From contig NZ_JBFBLC010000005.1 in NCBI RefSeq assembly GCF_040702505.1, positions 186,001-250,000 of the forward strand: a DNA stretch of 64,000 bases, in the 5' to 3' direction. Position 1 is the first letter of the stretch. The number at the start of each line of letters is the position of its first letter. Of the stretch, positions 45,394 through 54,705 are shown one piece after another. The position numbers and the translations under genes are program-made. Source of the stretch: Terrabacter sp040702505 (GTDB taxonomy: Bacteria > Actinomycetota > Actinomycetes > Actinomycetales > Dermatophilaceae). The notes below the pieces were generated by a model that saw only the letters and a list, made by a program, of their open reading frames with translations, did no database searches and had not been told where the DNA came from.

Positions 45394-46539
45394 TCAGCGG
45401 GTCCAGCGGTAGCCGGTCGGCTCACCTTCGCCGAGGTCGACGATCGCGGCGACGGGGCCACCACCGTCGGGACCCTGGTGCGCGGCCGACACCGACACGA
45501 AGACGGCCGGGTCGCCGGTCACCGAGGCGGTGACACCGCCGACGCACGACTTGATCTGGCGGTGCCAGTGCACGTCGGAGTCGTCGAGCATCGCGTTGCG
45601 CCGTCCGTGGACCTGGCCGTCTTGGCTGACCTCGCACTTGAGGAACACGTTGACGAGGCGGCCCTGCAGGTCGCTGCTGTGGGCGCGCTCGGGCAGGTCG
45701 AGGCCGGCGTCCTTGATGGCCTCCCAGATGCCGTCGGCGTCGAGGGCGTCCTTCATCACGGAGTGCCCGATGCGGTATCGGCCGCCGACGCCGCGGGCGT
45801 TGCCGACGACGACGACCTGCGCCTGGTCGAGCTCGACGCCCGAGCTGCACGAGGCGACGGAGGAGTAGAGCGAGCGGTTGTGCATGATGTCGGCGTCGGT
45901 CGGCATCTCGATCTCGCCGAGGGCGACGGCGATGCCGAGGCCGGTCGTGCCGTTCGAGAGGTCCATCGACTCGTGGGTGTGCTCGGTCCAGACCTGGTGC
46001 CCGCGCGACTTCGCGTCGCGGATCGTGTGGATCGTCAGCAGCGGCGTCTTGGTCTGCACGTAGTGCACGTCGGCCGGGTCGGTGATGCCGGCCCGCTCCA
46101 TCGCGACCTTCACCGCGTCGGCGACCTTCTGCACCATCGCGACGTAGCCGATCTCCTCGGGCTTGATCGGCTCGCTCATCGCAAAACCGACCGTGAGCCT
46201 CAGGTCGTCGGAGGGCTCGGCCTTCTCGGCCGGGACGGTCGCGAAGATCGTGGCGTGCGGGCTGATGACGCCGTCGGTGCCGCCGGACCACACGATCGGC
46301 ACCTGCTTGACCTGCTCGGCCGGGGCGCCCTTCTCGACGAGCACCTCGCGGAAGGCGCGGTCGGCGATGATGCGGGTGTAGTCGTTGACGCCACCGTTGC
46401 CCTCGGTCTTGCCGATGATGGCGATGACACGGCTCGCCTCCATCACTCCGTCGTCGATGAGCTTCGCGAGCTCCGACGCGTCGGCGACCGAGTGGATGGG
46501 GACCTTGCGCACCTCAATGGCTTCGGGCACGTGAATCAC
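45394..46539 (-). CDS. Ring-opening amidohydrolase (barbiturase / cyanuric acid hydrolase family)
   Basis: 381 residues, the family length. The three tandem domains each carry the expected serine block: SGGTDGVISPH (~85-95), SSVASCSSGVELDQ (~226-239) and VSAAHQGPDGGGPVAAIVD (~350-368); GNGGVNDYTR and RQIKSCVGGVTASVTGDPA also match. This rare family hydrolyses cyclic imides: barbiturate to ureidomalonate, or cyanurate to carboxybiuret. No biuret or allophanate hydrolase is nearby, so barbiturate or another pyrimidine-derived ring is more likely. GTG start overlaps the arcC stop (GTGA). Confidence 0.88.
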   Translation of the reverse strand: MIHVPEAIEVRKVPIHSVADASELAKLIDDGVMEASRVIAIIGKTEGNGGVNDYTRIIADRAFREVLVEKGAPAEQVKQVPIVWSGGTDGVISPHATIFATVPAEKAEPSDDLRLTVGFAMSEPIKPEEIGYVAMVQKVADAVKVAMERAGITDPADVHYVQTKTPLLTIHTIRDAKSRGHQVWTEHTHESMDLSNGTTGLGIAVALGEIEMPTDADIMHNRSLYSSVASCSSGVELDQAQVVVVGNARGVGGRYRIGHSVMKDALDADGIWEAIKDAGLDLPERAHSSDLQGRLVNVFLKCEVSQDGQVHGRRNAMLDDSDVHWHRQIKSCVGGVTASVTGDPAVFVSVSAAHQGPDGGGPVAAIVDLGEGEPTGYRWTR

Positions 46540-47483
46540 CTTTCTGTTTCAGGGTTTTCGATGACGGTTCCGACCTGGCCGTCGATGGCTGCGGCGAGCT
46601 GGTCGAGAGCGGTGATGATCGAGCGGGAGCCGCCGGAGCGGATGAAGCGCATGGCCGCCTCGACCTTCGGGCCCATCGAGCCCGACGCGAAGTGGCCCTG
46701 GGCGGCATACGCCTCCATCTCGGCGAGCGTGACGCGGCCGATGTCGTGGGCCTCGGGCGTGCCCCAGGCGGCGACGGCGTGGGCGACGTCGGTCGCGATG
46801 ACGAGCACGTCGGCCTCGACGGCGCGGGCGAGGAGGGCCGCCGTCAGGTCCTTGTCGATGACGGCCTCGACGCCGTGCACGGCCCCGTCCTCGTCGCGGA
46901 CCACGGGGATGCCGCCGCCGCCCGCGGCGACGACGACGTAGCCGGCGCCGAGCAGCGTGAGCAGGGTGTTCGTCTCGAGGACCTCGACCGGCTCGGGCGA
47001 GGCGACGACGCGGCGCCAGCCCTTCTCGCCGCGGTCCTCCCAGCGCTCGCCGTGGTCGATGAGCACCTGGGCCTGCTCGCGGGGCAGGAACCGGCCCACC
47101 GGCTTGGTCGGGTTGGTGAAGCCGGGGTCGTCGGCGTCGACGAGCGTGCGGCTGACGAGCGCGGCGACCGGCCGGGTCGCGCCGTGCCGGGCGAGCGCAG
47201 CCTCGAGGGTGTCGAGCAGCGTGAACCCGATCGTGCCCTGCGTCTGCGCCCCGCACCAGTCGAGCGGCACCGGCGGCACGACGTGTGCCGCGAGCTCGTT
47301 CTTGACCAGCAGGTTGCCGACCTGCGGACCGTTGCCGTGCGTGATGACGACCTCGTGGCCGGCCGCGACGAGCTCGGCCAGGTGCCCGCTCGCCACGGCG
47401 ATGGCGTCGAGCTGCGCCTGGGGCGTCGCGCTGCCGTCGGGCCCGGTCATCGCGTTGCCGCCCAGGGCGACGAGCACCCTCAT
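46536..47483 (-). CDS. arcC: Carbamate kinase
   Basis: 315 residues. Amino-acid kinase fold motifs: RVLVALGGNAMTG at the start, EVVITHGNGPQVGNLLVKNE, AGGGGIPVVRDEDG, AVIDKDLTAALLA and the C-terminal SMGPKVEAAMRFI. Catalyses carbamoyl phosphate + ADP to ATP, CO2 and NH3. ATG at 47483 with GAGGA upstream. It is coupled to the ring-opening amidohydrolase, implying that the pathway ends in a carbamoyl intermediate whose energy is recovered. Confidence 0.93.
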   Translation of the reverse strand: MRVLVALGGNAMTGPDGSATPQAQLDAIAVASGHLAELVAAGHEVVITHGNGPQVGNLLVKNELAAHVVPPVPLDWCGAQTQGTIGFTLLDTLEAALARHGATRPVAALVSRTLVDADDPGFTNPTKPVGRFLPREQAQVLIDHGERWEDRGEKGWRRVVASPEPVEVLETNTLLTLLGAGYVVVAAGGGGIPVVRDEDGAVHGVEAVIDKDLTAALLARAVEADVLVIATDVAHAVAAWGTPEAHDIGRVTLAEMEAYAAQGHFASGSMGPKVEAAMRFIRSGGSRSIITALDQLAAAIDGQVGTVIENPETER

Positions 47484-47670
47484 GGTGCGTCCTCGGTCGT
47501 CATGGCGTGAGCCTAGGGAGCGCAGCCGAGCGGGCGCGTTGTCACCTCCTGCCCAACGCCGCCCCCGACATTGGCAGATGTATGCCGTCCGGCCGCGGGC
47601 GGGTACGTGTCGGTAGGGTCGGGGGAACGTCGTCAGGGGCGTGATTGATCGATCGGAGAGGTGGTCGAGC

Positions 47671-47916
47671 GTGGGAGTCGGAGTCCTGCTCGCCGTCATC
47701 GGCGCCATCCTGACCTTCGCGGTCCGGGCCCACACGTCGGTGATCAACCTGACGGTCGTCGGCATCATCCTCATGATCGCCGGGGGTGCGCTGATCTGGC
47801 ACGGGCGGAAGGGAGCTCGTCACCAGCGGGTCATCACCCGCGAGGAGCGGCCGAGCGGCGCGACCACGCCGTCGCACACGGTGCGCCAGACCATCGAGGA
47901 ACGCGACATCGAGTGA
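47671..47916 (+). CDS. Small membrane protein, DUF6458-like
   Basis: 81 residues. Two membrane helices (GVLLAVIGAILTFAV and NLTVVGIILMIAGGALIW) and a hydrophilic tail. The start GTG at 47671 was preferred because GGAGAGG precedes it and related proteins start just before the first helix; an upstream GTG at 47641 is possible. It is on the opposite strand to its neighbours. Confidence 0.7.
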   Translation: MGVGVLLAVIGAILTFAVRAHTSVINLTVVGIILMIAGGALIWHGRKGARHQRVITREERPSGATTPSHTVRQTIEERDIE

Positions 47917-47965
47917 CGGGCTCCACCGGGGCCGGGAGGGTCGTGCGACCCGGCTCAGCGCCGGC

Positions 47966-49525
47966 TCAGCGCCGGCCCAGCGCCCGGTAGCGGGCCAGCC
48001 GAGCGGCGAGTCGCTCCTCGGGGCGCTCGCGCGCCAGCACGGCGAGCTCGTGCTGGATGGTCTGGCTCATCCGGCGGCAGAAGTCCTCGGGCTCGTCGGC
48101 GGCGTCCGGGTGCTCGGCGACGATCCGGTCGACGATGCCGTCGGCGAGCAGGTCGAGGGACCGCACCCGCTGCGCCGCGGCGAGCTCCGGGGCGTGCACG
48201 GTGTCGCGGTGCAGGATCGCCGACGCGCCCTCGGGTGGCAGCGGCGAGAGCCACGAGTGCTGGGCGCAGATGACCCGGTCGGCCGGCATGACCGCGAGTG
48301 CACCGCCCCCGGTGCCCTGACCGAGGAGCACGCACAGCGTCGGCGCCTCGAGGGTGACGAGCTCAGCGAGGCACCTGGCGATCTCACCGGCGAGCCCGCC
48401 CTCCTCGGCCTCCTTCGACAGTGCGGCGCCGGCGGTGTCGACGACGCTGACGAGGGGCAGCCCGAGCTCACGTGCCAGGGCCATGCCGCGCCGGGCCACG
48501 CGCAGGCCCTTGGGCGAGAGCGGGGCATCGAGCGTCTGGCCGCGCCGGTCCTGGCCGAGCACGACGCAGGGCGCGCCGCCGAAGCGGGCCAGGGCCATGA
48601 GCAGTCCGGGGTCGTACTCGCCCGACCCGGTGCCGTGCAGCGGCAGCACGTCGGTGGCGCCGAGGCGCAGCAGCGCGCGCACGCCGGGCCTGTCCTCGCG
48701 CCGGGACCGGCCGATGGACTCCCAGGCCGGAATGTCCTCGAGCGGCTCCTTGACGAGCTCGGGGACCTGCGGCAGGTCCTCGCGGGGGGCCATGAGCACG
48801 TTGAGGGCCCGGTCGGCCGTCTCGGCGAGGGCCTCGACCGGCAGCACCGCGTCGATGAGTCCGTGCTCGAAGAGGTTCTCGGCGGTCTGCACGCCCTCGG
48901 GGAAGGGCCGGCCGTAGAGCGCCTCGTAGACGCGGGCGCCGAGGAAGCCGATGGTGGCGCCCGGCTCGGCGACGGTGACCTGGCCGAGCGAGCCCCACGA
49001 CGCGAAGACGCCTCCGGTCGTGGGGTGCCGCAGGTAGACGATGTAGGGCAGCCCGGCTGCTTTGAGCTGGGCGCAGGCGGCGCTGATCTTCACCATGCCG
49101 ACGAAGGCCGGCGTGCCCTCCTGCATCCGGGTGCCGCCCGAGCTCGGCGCGGCGAAGACGGGCAGCTCCTCCCGCTGGGCCCGCTCGAAGGCCAGGACGA
49201 TGCGCTCGGCTGCCACCGCGCCGATCGAGCCGGCGAGGAAGGCGAACTCGCCCGCGATGACGGCGACGCGCCGGCCGCGGAGGCGGCCCTCGCCGGTGAT
49301 GATCGACTCGTCGCACCCGCTGCGCTCTGTCGCGGCAGCGAGCTCGGCGGCATACGTGCTGCCCGGCTCGGCGGGTTGCGCGGGAGGCGCGTCCCAGCTG
49401 CGCCACGTGCCCTCGTCGAGCACGGTGTCGAGCAGCTCGCGGGCGCCGAGGCGGCGCGGCCGGGCCGGCGCGGCGGCCGGCTCCCGGTGCGTTCTGGTGG
49501 TGGCGGGGTCAGGTGTTCCGGGCAC
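47966..49525 (-). CDS. Fused AccD-AccA-like acyl-CoA carboxyltransferase
   Basis: 519 residues. The first half carries AccD-type motifs (VIAGEFAFLAGSIGAVA, SSGGTRMQEGTPAF), the second AccA-type (PLVSVVDTAGAALSKEAEEG, LGQGTGGGALAVMPADRV, LSPLPPEGASAIL). No zinc finger is seen. It could be the carboxyltransferase of an acyl-CoA or malonyl-CoA enzyme; no biotin carrier or biotin carboxylase is in the window. GTG at 49525, chosen because GAGGAG precedes it. Confidence 0.8.
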   Translation of the reverse strand: MPGTPDPATTRTHREPAAAPARPRRLGARELLDTVLDEGTWRSWDAPPAQPAEPGSTYAAELAAATERSGCDESIITGEGRLRGRRVAVIAGEFAFLAGSIGAVAAERIVLAFERAQREELPVFAAPSSGGTRMQEGTPAFVGMVKISAACAQLKAAGLPYIVYLRHPTTGGVFASWGSLGQVTVAEPGATIGFLGARVYEALYGRPFPEGVQTAENLFEHGLIDAVLPVEALAETADRALNVLMAPREDLPQVPELVKEPLEDIPAWESIGRSRREDRPGVRALLRLGATDVLPLHGTGSGEYDPGLLMALARFGGAPCVVLGQDRRGQTLDAPLSPKGLRVARRGMALARELGLPLVSVVDTAGAALSKEAEEGGLAGEIARCLAELVTLEAPTLCVLLGQGTGGGALAVMPADRVICAQHSWLSPLPPEGASAILHRDTVHAPELAAAQRVRSLDLLADGIVDRIVAEHPDAADEPEDFCRRMSQTIQHELAVLARERPEERLAARLARYRALGRR

Positions 49526-49906
49526 GATGCTCCTCGGCGTCCACGGTGTGCGTGCGCTGCGGTCGGCTCCGCAGTGGGCTGCGCGGCTGTCTCCACCCTG
49601 CCCGAGCGGCGCGTGACGTGGCCTCGTCAGGCCTTGCCGGAGACAGGGGGAGCACCTTGGCGCACCCTGACAGCACTGATGTAGGCCCGCCGTCGATCGC
49701 GCGGGGGCAGGCAACACCGGCGGTGGCACCCAGGAAGGTTCACGAGCCTAGATGCGTCCTCGGGGACATATGGAAGCCGGCGCGAACCGTTCGCGATGCC
49801 CGGCGATGGACTTCCCCCGTCCAAACACTTTCAGCACGTAGGCCGGAGTCCTCGATCGGGGACTCCGGCCTACGGTTTCCTCGCACTGAGGAGCTCGGGT
49901 GTCGCG
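49526..49906 (-). other. Non-coding gap between carboxyltransferase and nucleoside permease genes
   Basis: 381 bp. It holds the transporter operon's terminator (49838-49873) and, presumably, the promoter of the carboxyltransferase gene near 49530-49620. No other signal or gene is seen. Confidence 0.4.
49838..49873 (-). terminator. Hairpin terminator of the BMP-type transporter operon
   Basis: GTAGGCCGGAGTCC pairs with GGACTCCGGCCTAC over 14 bp with an 8-nt loop, 34 bp beyond the stop of the last permease gene; the minus-strand transcript ends in GTGCTGAAAGTG rather than a T-run. Confidence 0.8.
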
Positions 49907-50839
49907 TCAGTGCGAGGTGCGGCTCTCGCGGTCGTAGTTGCGCCCGAGGAAGGCCGGGATGCTGGCCCAGCGCAGGGCGAACATCATGACGAGCAGGGTC
50001 GCGACGTAGGGCAGCATCGAGATGAATTGGTGCGGCACGTCGAGCCCGCCGACCTGCACCCGCAGGGCCAGCACCTCCATGCCGGCGAAGAACGCCGAGC
50101 CGGCGAGGATGTACTGCGGCCGCCACCCGCCGAAGAACGCGAGGGCGATCGCGAGCCAGCCGCGGCCGGCCACCATGCCCTCGGTGTAGGTGCCGGTGTA
50201 GGTCATCGGCAGGTACGCACCGGCCAGGGCCATCAGGGCGGCGCCGCCGGCGCTGCACCAGATGCGGGTGCGGGCGACGTTGACGCCGAGGCTGTCCGCC
50301 GCCTTGGGGTTCTCGCCGACCGAGCGCAGCGACAGGCCGTGGTTGGTGCGGTAGAGCAGCCAGTAGAGCAGGCCCGAGACTAGGAACGCGAAGTAGACCA
50401 TGGCCGACTGCTCGAAGAGCACCGGGCCGAGGACCGGGATCGCGGACAGGCCCGGGATGCTGAGATCGTCGAGCGTCCGGATGAGCGGCGGCTGGAGCGT
50501 GACGCCGATGACGACCTTGTAGAGCAGCGACGCGATGCCGGTCGCGGCGAAGAAGAGCGCGAGCCCGATGACGAACTGGTCAAGGCGGAAGCGCGTCGTG
50601 ACCCAGCCGAGGAACCAGCCGAAACCGCCGCCGACGAGACCCGCGACGAGCAGGCCGACGAGGTTGCCGCCGAACGTGAGCGACACGAGGAATCCGACGC
50701 TCGCGCCGAGCATCATCAGGCCCTCCTGGGCCACGTTGAAGACGCCGGCCCGACCGGCGAGCATCGTGCCCTGGGCCGCGAGGATGAACGGCACCATGGC
50801 GGTGACGACGAGCTGTAGGAACGAGGTGACCTCGGTCAT
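49907..50839 (-). CDS. BMP-type nucleoside ABC permease (NupQ-like)
   Basis: 310 residues, about nine membrane helices of the BPD_transp_2 family, with FNVAQEGLMMLGASVGF near 35 and the EAA-like loop LRSVGENPKAADSLGVNV. Second permease of the importer. ATG overlaps the other permease's stop as ATGA. Transport of nucleosides or purine/pyrimidine bases is inferred from the family. Confidence 0.88.
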   Translation of the reverse strand: MTEVTSFLQLVVTAMVPFILAAQGTMLAGRAGVFNVAQEGLMMLGASVGFLVSLTFGGNLVGLLVAGLVGGGFGWFLGWVTTRFRLDQFVIGLALFFAATGIASLLYKVVIGVTLQPPLIRTLDDLSIPGLSAIPVLGPVLFEQSAMVYFAFLVSGLLYWLLYRTNHGLSLRSVGENPKAADSLGVNVARTRIWCSAGGAALMALAGAYLPMTYTGTYTEGMVAGRGWLAIALAFFGGWRPQYILAGSAFFAGMEVLALRVQVGGLDVPHQFISMLPYVATLLVMMFALRWASIPAFLGRNYDRESRTSH

Positions 50840-51924
50840 CGGGCGTGCCTCCTCAGGCGAGATCCGACGACGTCGGAGAAGAGCAGGAAGAGCAGGATGA
50901 GCGCCTCGACGATGAGCACCATCTCGCTCGGGACGCCAGCGCTGCGCTGCATGGCGCTGGAGCCGACCTCGAGCACGGCGATGCCGAAGGCCACGAAGGG
51001 CACGGCCAGCGCGTTGCCGCGCGCGATGAGGCCGATGATGATGCCGAGGAGCAGGTAGTTCGACTGCATGCCCTCGATGAGCTTGCCGTGCACGCCGGCG
51101 ACCTCGATGGCCCCGGCGAGGCCGGCGAGGGCGCCGCCGACGACGAGCGAGCCGACGGCCACCCGCCCGATCCGGATCCCGTGCACCTGCGCCGCGCGGC
51201 CGTTCGCCCCGACCGCGCGCAGCTCGTAGCCCGGCACGCTGCGCCGCATGACCAGGACCGTCGCGGCCGCGACGAGCACGGCGAGCACGACACCGAGGTG
51301 CATGGGCGGGCGACCGACGAGCGGGAGAAGGCCGCCCTCGCCGATGGGGATTGTCGTCGGGTGACCGGCCGCCGGGTCACTCCAGACCTCGGAGGCGACG
51401 TAGTCGACGATGCCGAAGCTGACGAAGTTGAGCAGCACGGTGCTGAGGATCTCGTTGATGCCGAAGCGGTCCATGAGCCAGGCCGCGATCCAGGCGAATA
51501 CCGCACCGGCGAGGACGCCGACGACGAGGACGACCGGGAGGAGCACGACCATCGGCAGGTCGGCGAGCAGGATGCCCGCCGCCGCGCTGGCCGTCGCGCC
51601 GACGAGCAGCTGGCCCTCGCCGCCGATGTTGTACTTCCCGGCCGCCAACGGGATCGTGAAGGCGAGCGCGAGCAGCACGAGCGGGACCCACTTGTGCACC
51701 GTCTCGACCAGGCCGAAGCCCGACTTGAACGAGGTCGTGAGGATCGCGCGGTAGGCGTCGACGGGGTTGTGGCCGAGCGCGGCGATGACGACACCGGCGA
51801 CGACGAACGCGAGCAGGACCGCGACGACGTACGAGCCGACCCGGCCCGCGAGCGGCCTCCCGCGGCCGCGCGGGGCCTCCGCCTTGGGCGGCGTCTCGAC
51901 CGGGGTGCTGGTGGTGGTGGTCAT
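50836..51924 (-). CDS. BMP-type nucleoside ABC permease (NupP-like)
   Basis: 362 residues; a Thr/Pro-rich cytoplasmic start then about nine helices with KYNIGGEGQLLVGATASA, WLMDRFGINEILSTVLLNF and LRAVGANGRAAQVHGIRI, the NupP pattern. The ATG at 51924 overlaps the ATPase stop (ATGA). Same operon as the ATPase and the second permease. Confidence 0.9.
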   Translation of the reverse strand: MTTTTSTPVETPPKAEAPRGRGRPLAGRVGSYVVAVLLAFVVAGVVIAALGHNPVDAYRAILTTSFKSGFGLVETVHKWVPLVLLALAFTIPLAAGKYNIGGEGQLLVGATASAAAGILLADLPMVVLLPVVLVVGVLAGAVFAWIAAWLMDRFGINEILSTVLLNFVSFGIVDYVASEVWSDPAAGHPTTIPIGEGGLLPLVGRPPMHLGVVLAVLVAAATVLVMRRSVPGYELRAVGANGRAAQVHGIRIGRVAVGSLVVGGALAGLAGAIEVAGVHGKLIEGMQSNYLLLGIIIGLIARGNALAVPFVAFGIAVLEVGSSAMQRSAGVPSEMVLIVEALILLFLLFSDVVGSRLRRHAR

Positions 51925-53552
51925 GCGGACTCCTCCAGGCCGGCCATCAGGTGGCCGATCTCGTACTGGTCGTACTCCCCGCGCCGGCGCTCGCCGACGA
52001 TGCGACCCGAGTAGACGACGAGCAAGCGGTCGCACAGGTGCGTCAGCTCGTCGAGGTCCTCCGAGACGAGCAGGACGGCCGAGCCGTTCTGCGCCGCCTC
52101 GCGGGTGCGGTCATAGACGAACTGCGTCGACGGGATGTCGAGACCACGGGTCGGGTTGTGCAGGATGAGGAAGCCGGGCTCGTGCGAGAAGGCGCGGGCC
52201 AGGATGATCCGCTGGATGTTGCCGCCCGAGAGCTGCGCGGCGGGCGTGCCGGCCGAGGGCGCCTTGATCGAGAAGTCGCGGATCGCGGCGTCGGCGTGGG
52301 CCCGGGCCCGGCGCCAGTCGAGGAACGGTCCCGTGCGGAAGCGGCGACCGCGCTGCGCGCCGAGGACGAGGTTCTCGACGATGCTCTCGGAGGGCAGGAT
52401 GCCGTCACGGTGACGGTCCTCGGGCACATAGGCCACGCCCCCGTCGAGCCAGGCCGCGGTCGGCTCGCCGGCGAGGTCACGGCCGTCGAGCGCCATCGAG
52501 CCGGCGGCCGCCGGTCGCACGCCCGAGAGCGCCTCGACGAGCTCCACCTGGCCGTTGCCGGCTACGCCGGCGATACCGACGATCTCCCCGCCCCGGAGCG
52601 AGAGGCTGACGTCGGCGGCCACCACCCCGTGGTCGTTGTGCGCGACGAAGCCCTCAACGGCGACCCGTACGGGCGCGGCGTCGCCGGTCGCGGCGCGGTG
52701 CGACGCGATGCGTGTCGAAGCGCCCGAGGCCGTGGCATGGCCGGCCGCCCCCGACGTCGGCGCAGCCATCCCGGCGGTGACGACCTCGGTCACCCGGCTC
52801 ACCATCGCGTCGTCACCGACCATGAGCTTGGCGAGCTCGGTGGGGGAGGTCTCACGCCGGGCCACGGTGCCGATCCGCTGACCGTCACGCATGACGGTCA
52901 GGGTGTCGCAGACCGACATGGTCTCGCGGATCTTGTGGGTGATGAAAATGACGCTCATGCCCTCGTCGACGATCGCCCGCAACGAGCTGAACAGCGAATC
53001 CACCTCTTGCGGAGTCAGATTCGTCGTTGGCTCATCGAGTACCAGAACCTTGGCGCCGCGGTAGAGCGCCTTGAGGATCTCGACGCGCTGGCGCAGTCCG
53101 ACCGAGAGGTCGGCGATGGTCGCCCGCGGGTCGACGGTGAGTCCGAAGCGCGTCGACAGGTCGCCGATGCGGTCGGCTGCCGCGCCGAGGTCGAGGGCCG
53201 GCCACGACGGGAGGTGCGTGCCGAGAACGATGTTCTCGGTGACCGAGTAGGTGTCCACCTGGAGGAAGTTCTGGTGCACCATCCCGATCCCGTGGGAGAT
53301 GGCGTCCCGGGGGTCACGGATGACGACCTCGTGCCCGTCGAGGGTCACAGTTCCGCGCTCAGCGCGGTAGAGGCCGTACAAGACGTTCATCAGTGTCGTC
53401 TTGCCGGCGCCGTTGCCGCCGAGCAGGCCGTGGACCTCGTTGCGGCCGACCTTGAGGTCGACGCCGTCGAGGGCCACGACTTTCCCGAACGTCTTACGGA
53501 TCCCGTCCATGTGCAGGAGGGGGCGCGCATCCTGCGCGGTGTGCTTGTTCAT
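51921..53552 (-). CDS. BMP-type nucleoside ABC importer ATPase (two nucleotide-binding domains)
   Basis: 543 residues. Domain 1: Walker A LGGNGAGKTTL, signature LSVGLRQRVEI and Walker B VLVLDEPTTNLTP. Domain 2: GIAGVAGNGQVELVEAL, LSGGNIQRIILARAF and ILHNPTRGLDIPST, the non-canonical second site usual in sugar/nucleoside ATPases such as NupO and RbsA. A ~40-residue Ala/Gly/Thr-rich linker (TSGAAGHATASGASTR) between the domains is longer than usual. ATG at 53552, 10 bp after the lipoprotein stop. Confidence 0.92.
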   Translation of the reverse strand: MNKHTAQDARPLLHMDGIRKTFGKVVALDGVDLKVGRNEVHGLLGGNGAGKTTLMNVLYGLYRAERGTVTLDGHEVVIRDPRDAISHGIGMVHQNFLQVDTYSVTENIVLGTHLPSWPALDLGAAADRIGDLSTRFGLTVDPRATIADLSVGLRQRVEILKALYRGAKVLVLDEPTTNLTPQEVDSLFSSLRAIVDEGMSVIFITHKIRETMSVCDTLTVMRDGQRIGTVARRETSPTELAKLMVGDDAMVSRVTEVVTAGMAAPTSGAAGHATASGASTRIASHRAATGDAAPVRVAVEGFVAHNDHGVVAADVSLSLRGGEIVGIAGVAGNGQVELVEALSGVRPAAAGSMALDGRDLAGEPTAAWLDGGVAYVPEDRHRDGILPSESIVENLVLGAQRGRRFRTGPFLDWRRARAHADAAIRDFSIKAPSAGTPAAQLSGGNIQRIILARAFSHEPGFLILHNPTRGLDIPSTQFVYDRTREAAQNGSAVLLVSEDLDELTHLCDRLLVVYSGRIVGERRRGEYDQYEIGHLMAGLEESA

Positions 53553-53562
53553 ATCTGCGCTG

Positions 53563-54582
53563 TCACTTGATCGCGGCGAGGTTCTTCTCGACCGTGATCT
53601 TCCCCGACTTGATGTCAGCAACAGCCTGCTCGACCTTCTTGGCGACGGCGGGGTCGACGTTCTTCGGCGTCTGGATCGAGACGCCGGTGTCGAAGCCGAG
53701 CGGGTAGTAGCCGCTGCGCTCGCCGGCCTTGATCTTCGTCAGCATGTCGCCGAGGGGCTTGGTGAAGTCGTAGATCGCGGCCGTCGCGTAGTGCTCCGGG
53801 TCGAACTGCGACTTGTCGGTGTACTTCGCCGTGACCAGAACGTCGTCCGTCTTGCCCTTCACGGCCTGGAAGGCGCCGACCATGCCGAGGTTGAGCGAGC
53901 CGATGATGACGTCGTTGCCCTGGCCGACGAGTTGCGAGGTGATCTGCTGCGCCTTGGTCGGGTCGTTGAAGTCGCCCGTCCACACCGGTGTCACAGTCGC
54001 GTTCGACCCGTTGTCCTTCAAGGCCTGGTTGACAGCGTGCACCTCGGAGTACGAGAACGGCAGCGAGAGACCACCGACGTAGCCGATCTTGCCGGACTTG
54101 GTCTGGGCGGCAGCGAGCACGCCGAGCGGGTAGAACGCCGTGTGGAAGTTGCGGTCGAGCACCCAGAGGTTGGGCACGGCCTCCTTCGGCTTGTCGTCGA
54201 ACTCGCCGATGAAGGTGACGTCGGGGTTCTGCTTCGCGAGCTTGCTCGTGGCCTCGAAATACTGGCTGCCGTGGCTCCAGATGACGGTGTACCCGTCGGC
54301 GAGGTACTCCTTCATGACTCGCTCGGCGTCGGGGACGGGAACGCTCTCGGAGTGCGCGGTCTGCGCCCCCGAGGACTTTTCGGCGGCCTGCAGGGCGAGC
54401 AGGCCGAGGGCGTTGTAGTCGGCGTCCGTCGCCGACCCGGAGAAGATCGCGGCGATGCGGGGACTCTCGCCGCTCCCACCACCGGTGGCGCCGGAGCCCG
54501 CGTCACCGGAGCCGCAGGCGGTGGTGAGGAGGGCGACGGTGAGGACAGGGGCGGCGATCCGGACGAACGTGAGGCGTGCCAT
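53563..54582 (-). CDS. BMP-family (nucleoside-binding) lipoprotein
   Basis: 339 residues. Signal peptide and lipobox LLTTACGSG (Cys ~23), then the BMP family core: ESPRIAAIFSGSATDADYNA, GYTVIWSHGSQYFE, YVGGLSLPFSYSEVHAVNQA, PLGFDTGVSIQTP. It captures the substrate and feeds the permeases downstream. The start was set by TTGGAGA before ATG 54582. This is the first gene of the importer operon and its 5' gap of ~120 bp to the next gene holds the promoter. Confidence 0.93.
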   Translation of the reverse strand: MARLTFVRIAAPVLTVALLTTACGSGDAGSGATGGGSGESPRIAAIFSGSATDADYNALGLLALQAAEKSSGAQTAHSESVPVPDAERVMKEYLADGYTVIWSHGSQYFEATSKLAKQNPDVTFIGEFDDKPKEAVPNLWVLDRNFHTAFYPLGVLAAAQTKSGKIGYVGGLSLPFSYSEVHAVNQALKDNGSNATVTPVWTGDFNDPTKAQQITSQLVGQGNDVIIGSLNLGMVGAFQAVKGKTDDVLVTAKYTDKSQFDPEHYATAAIYDFTKPLGDMLTKIKAGERSGYYPLGFDTGVSIQTPKNVDPAVAKKVEQAVADIKSGKITVEKNLAAIK

Positions 54583-54705
54583 GTGTTCTCCAAGGGGTGC
54601 TCCGACCGCGAGGTCGGTGTGTGAGTGCGGCCTGTGCCGTTGCGGAGGACTGTGCCATCGCTCACAAACCCTGCTCTTCGTCAACAACTGACAGCGGGGT
54701 CACGC

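Noticed and set aside
45394..46539. Assignment as cyanuric acid hydrolase (AtzD/TrzD)
   Set aside because: The family fits, but no biuret hydrolase, allophanate hydrolase or triazine gene is nearby; barbiturase-like function is equally or more likely, so only the family is claimed.
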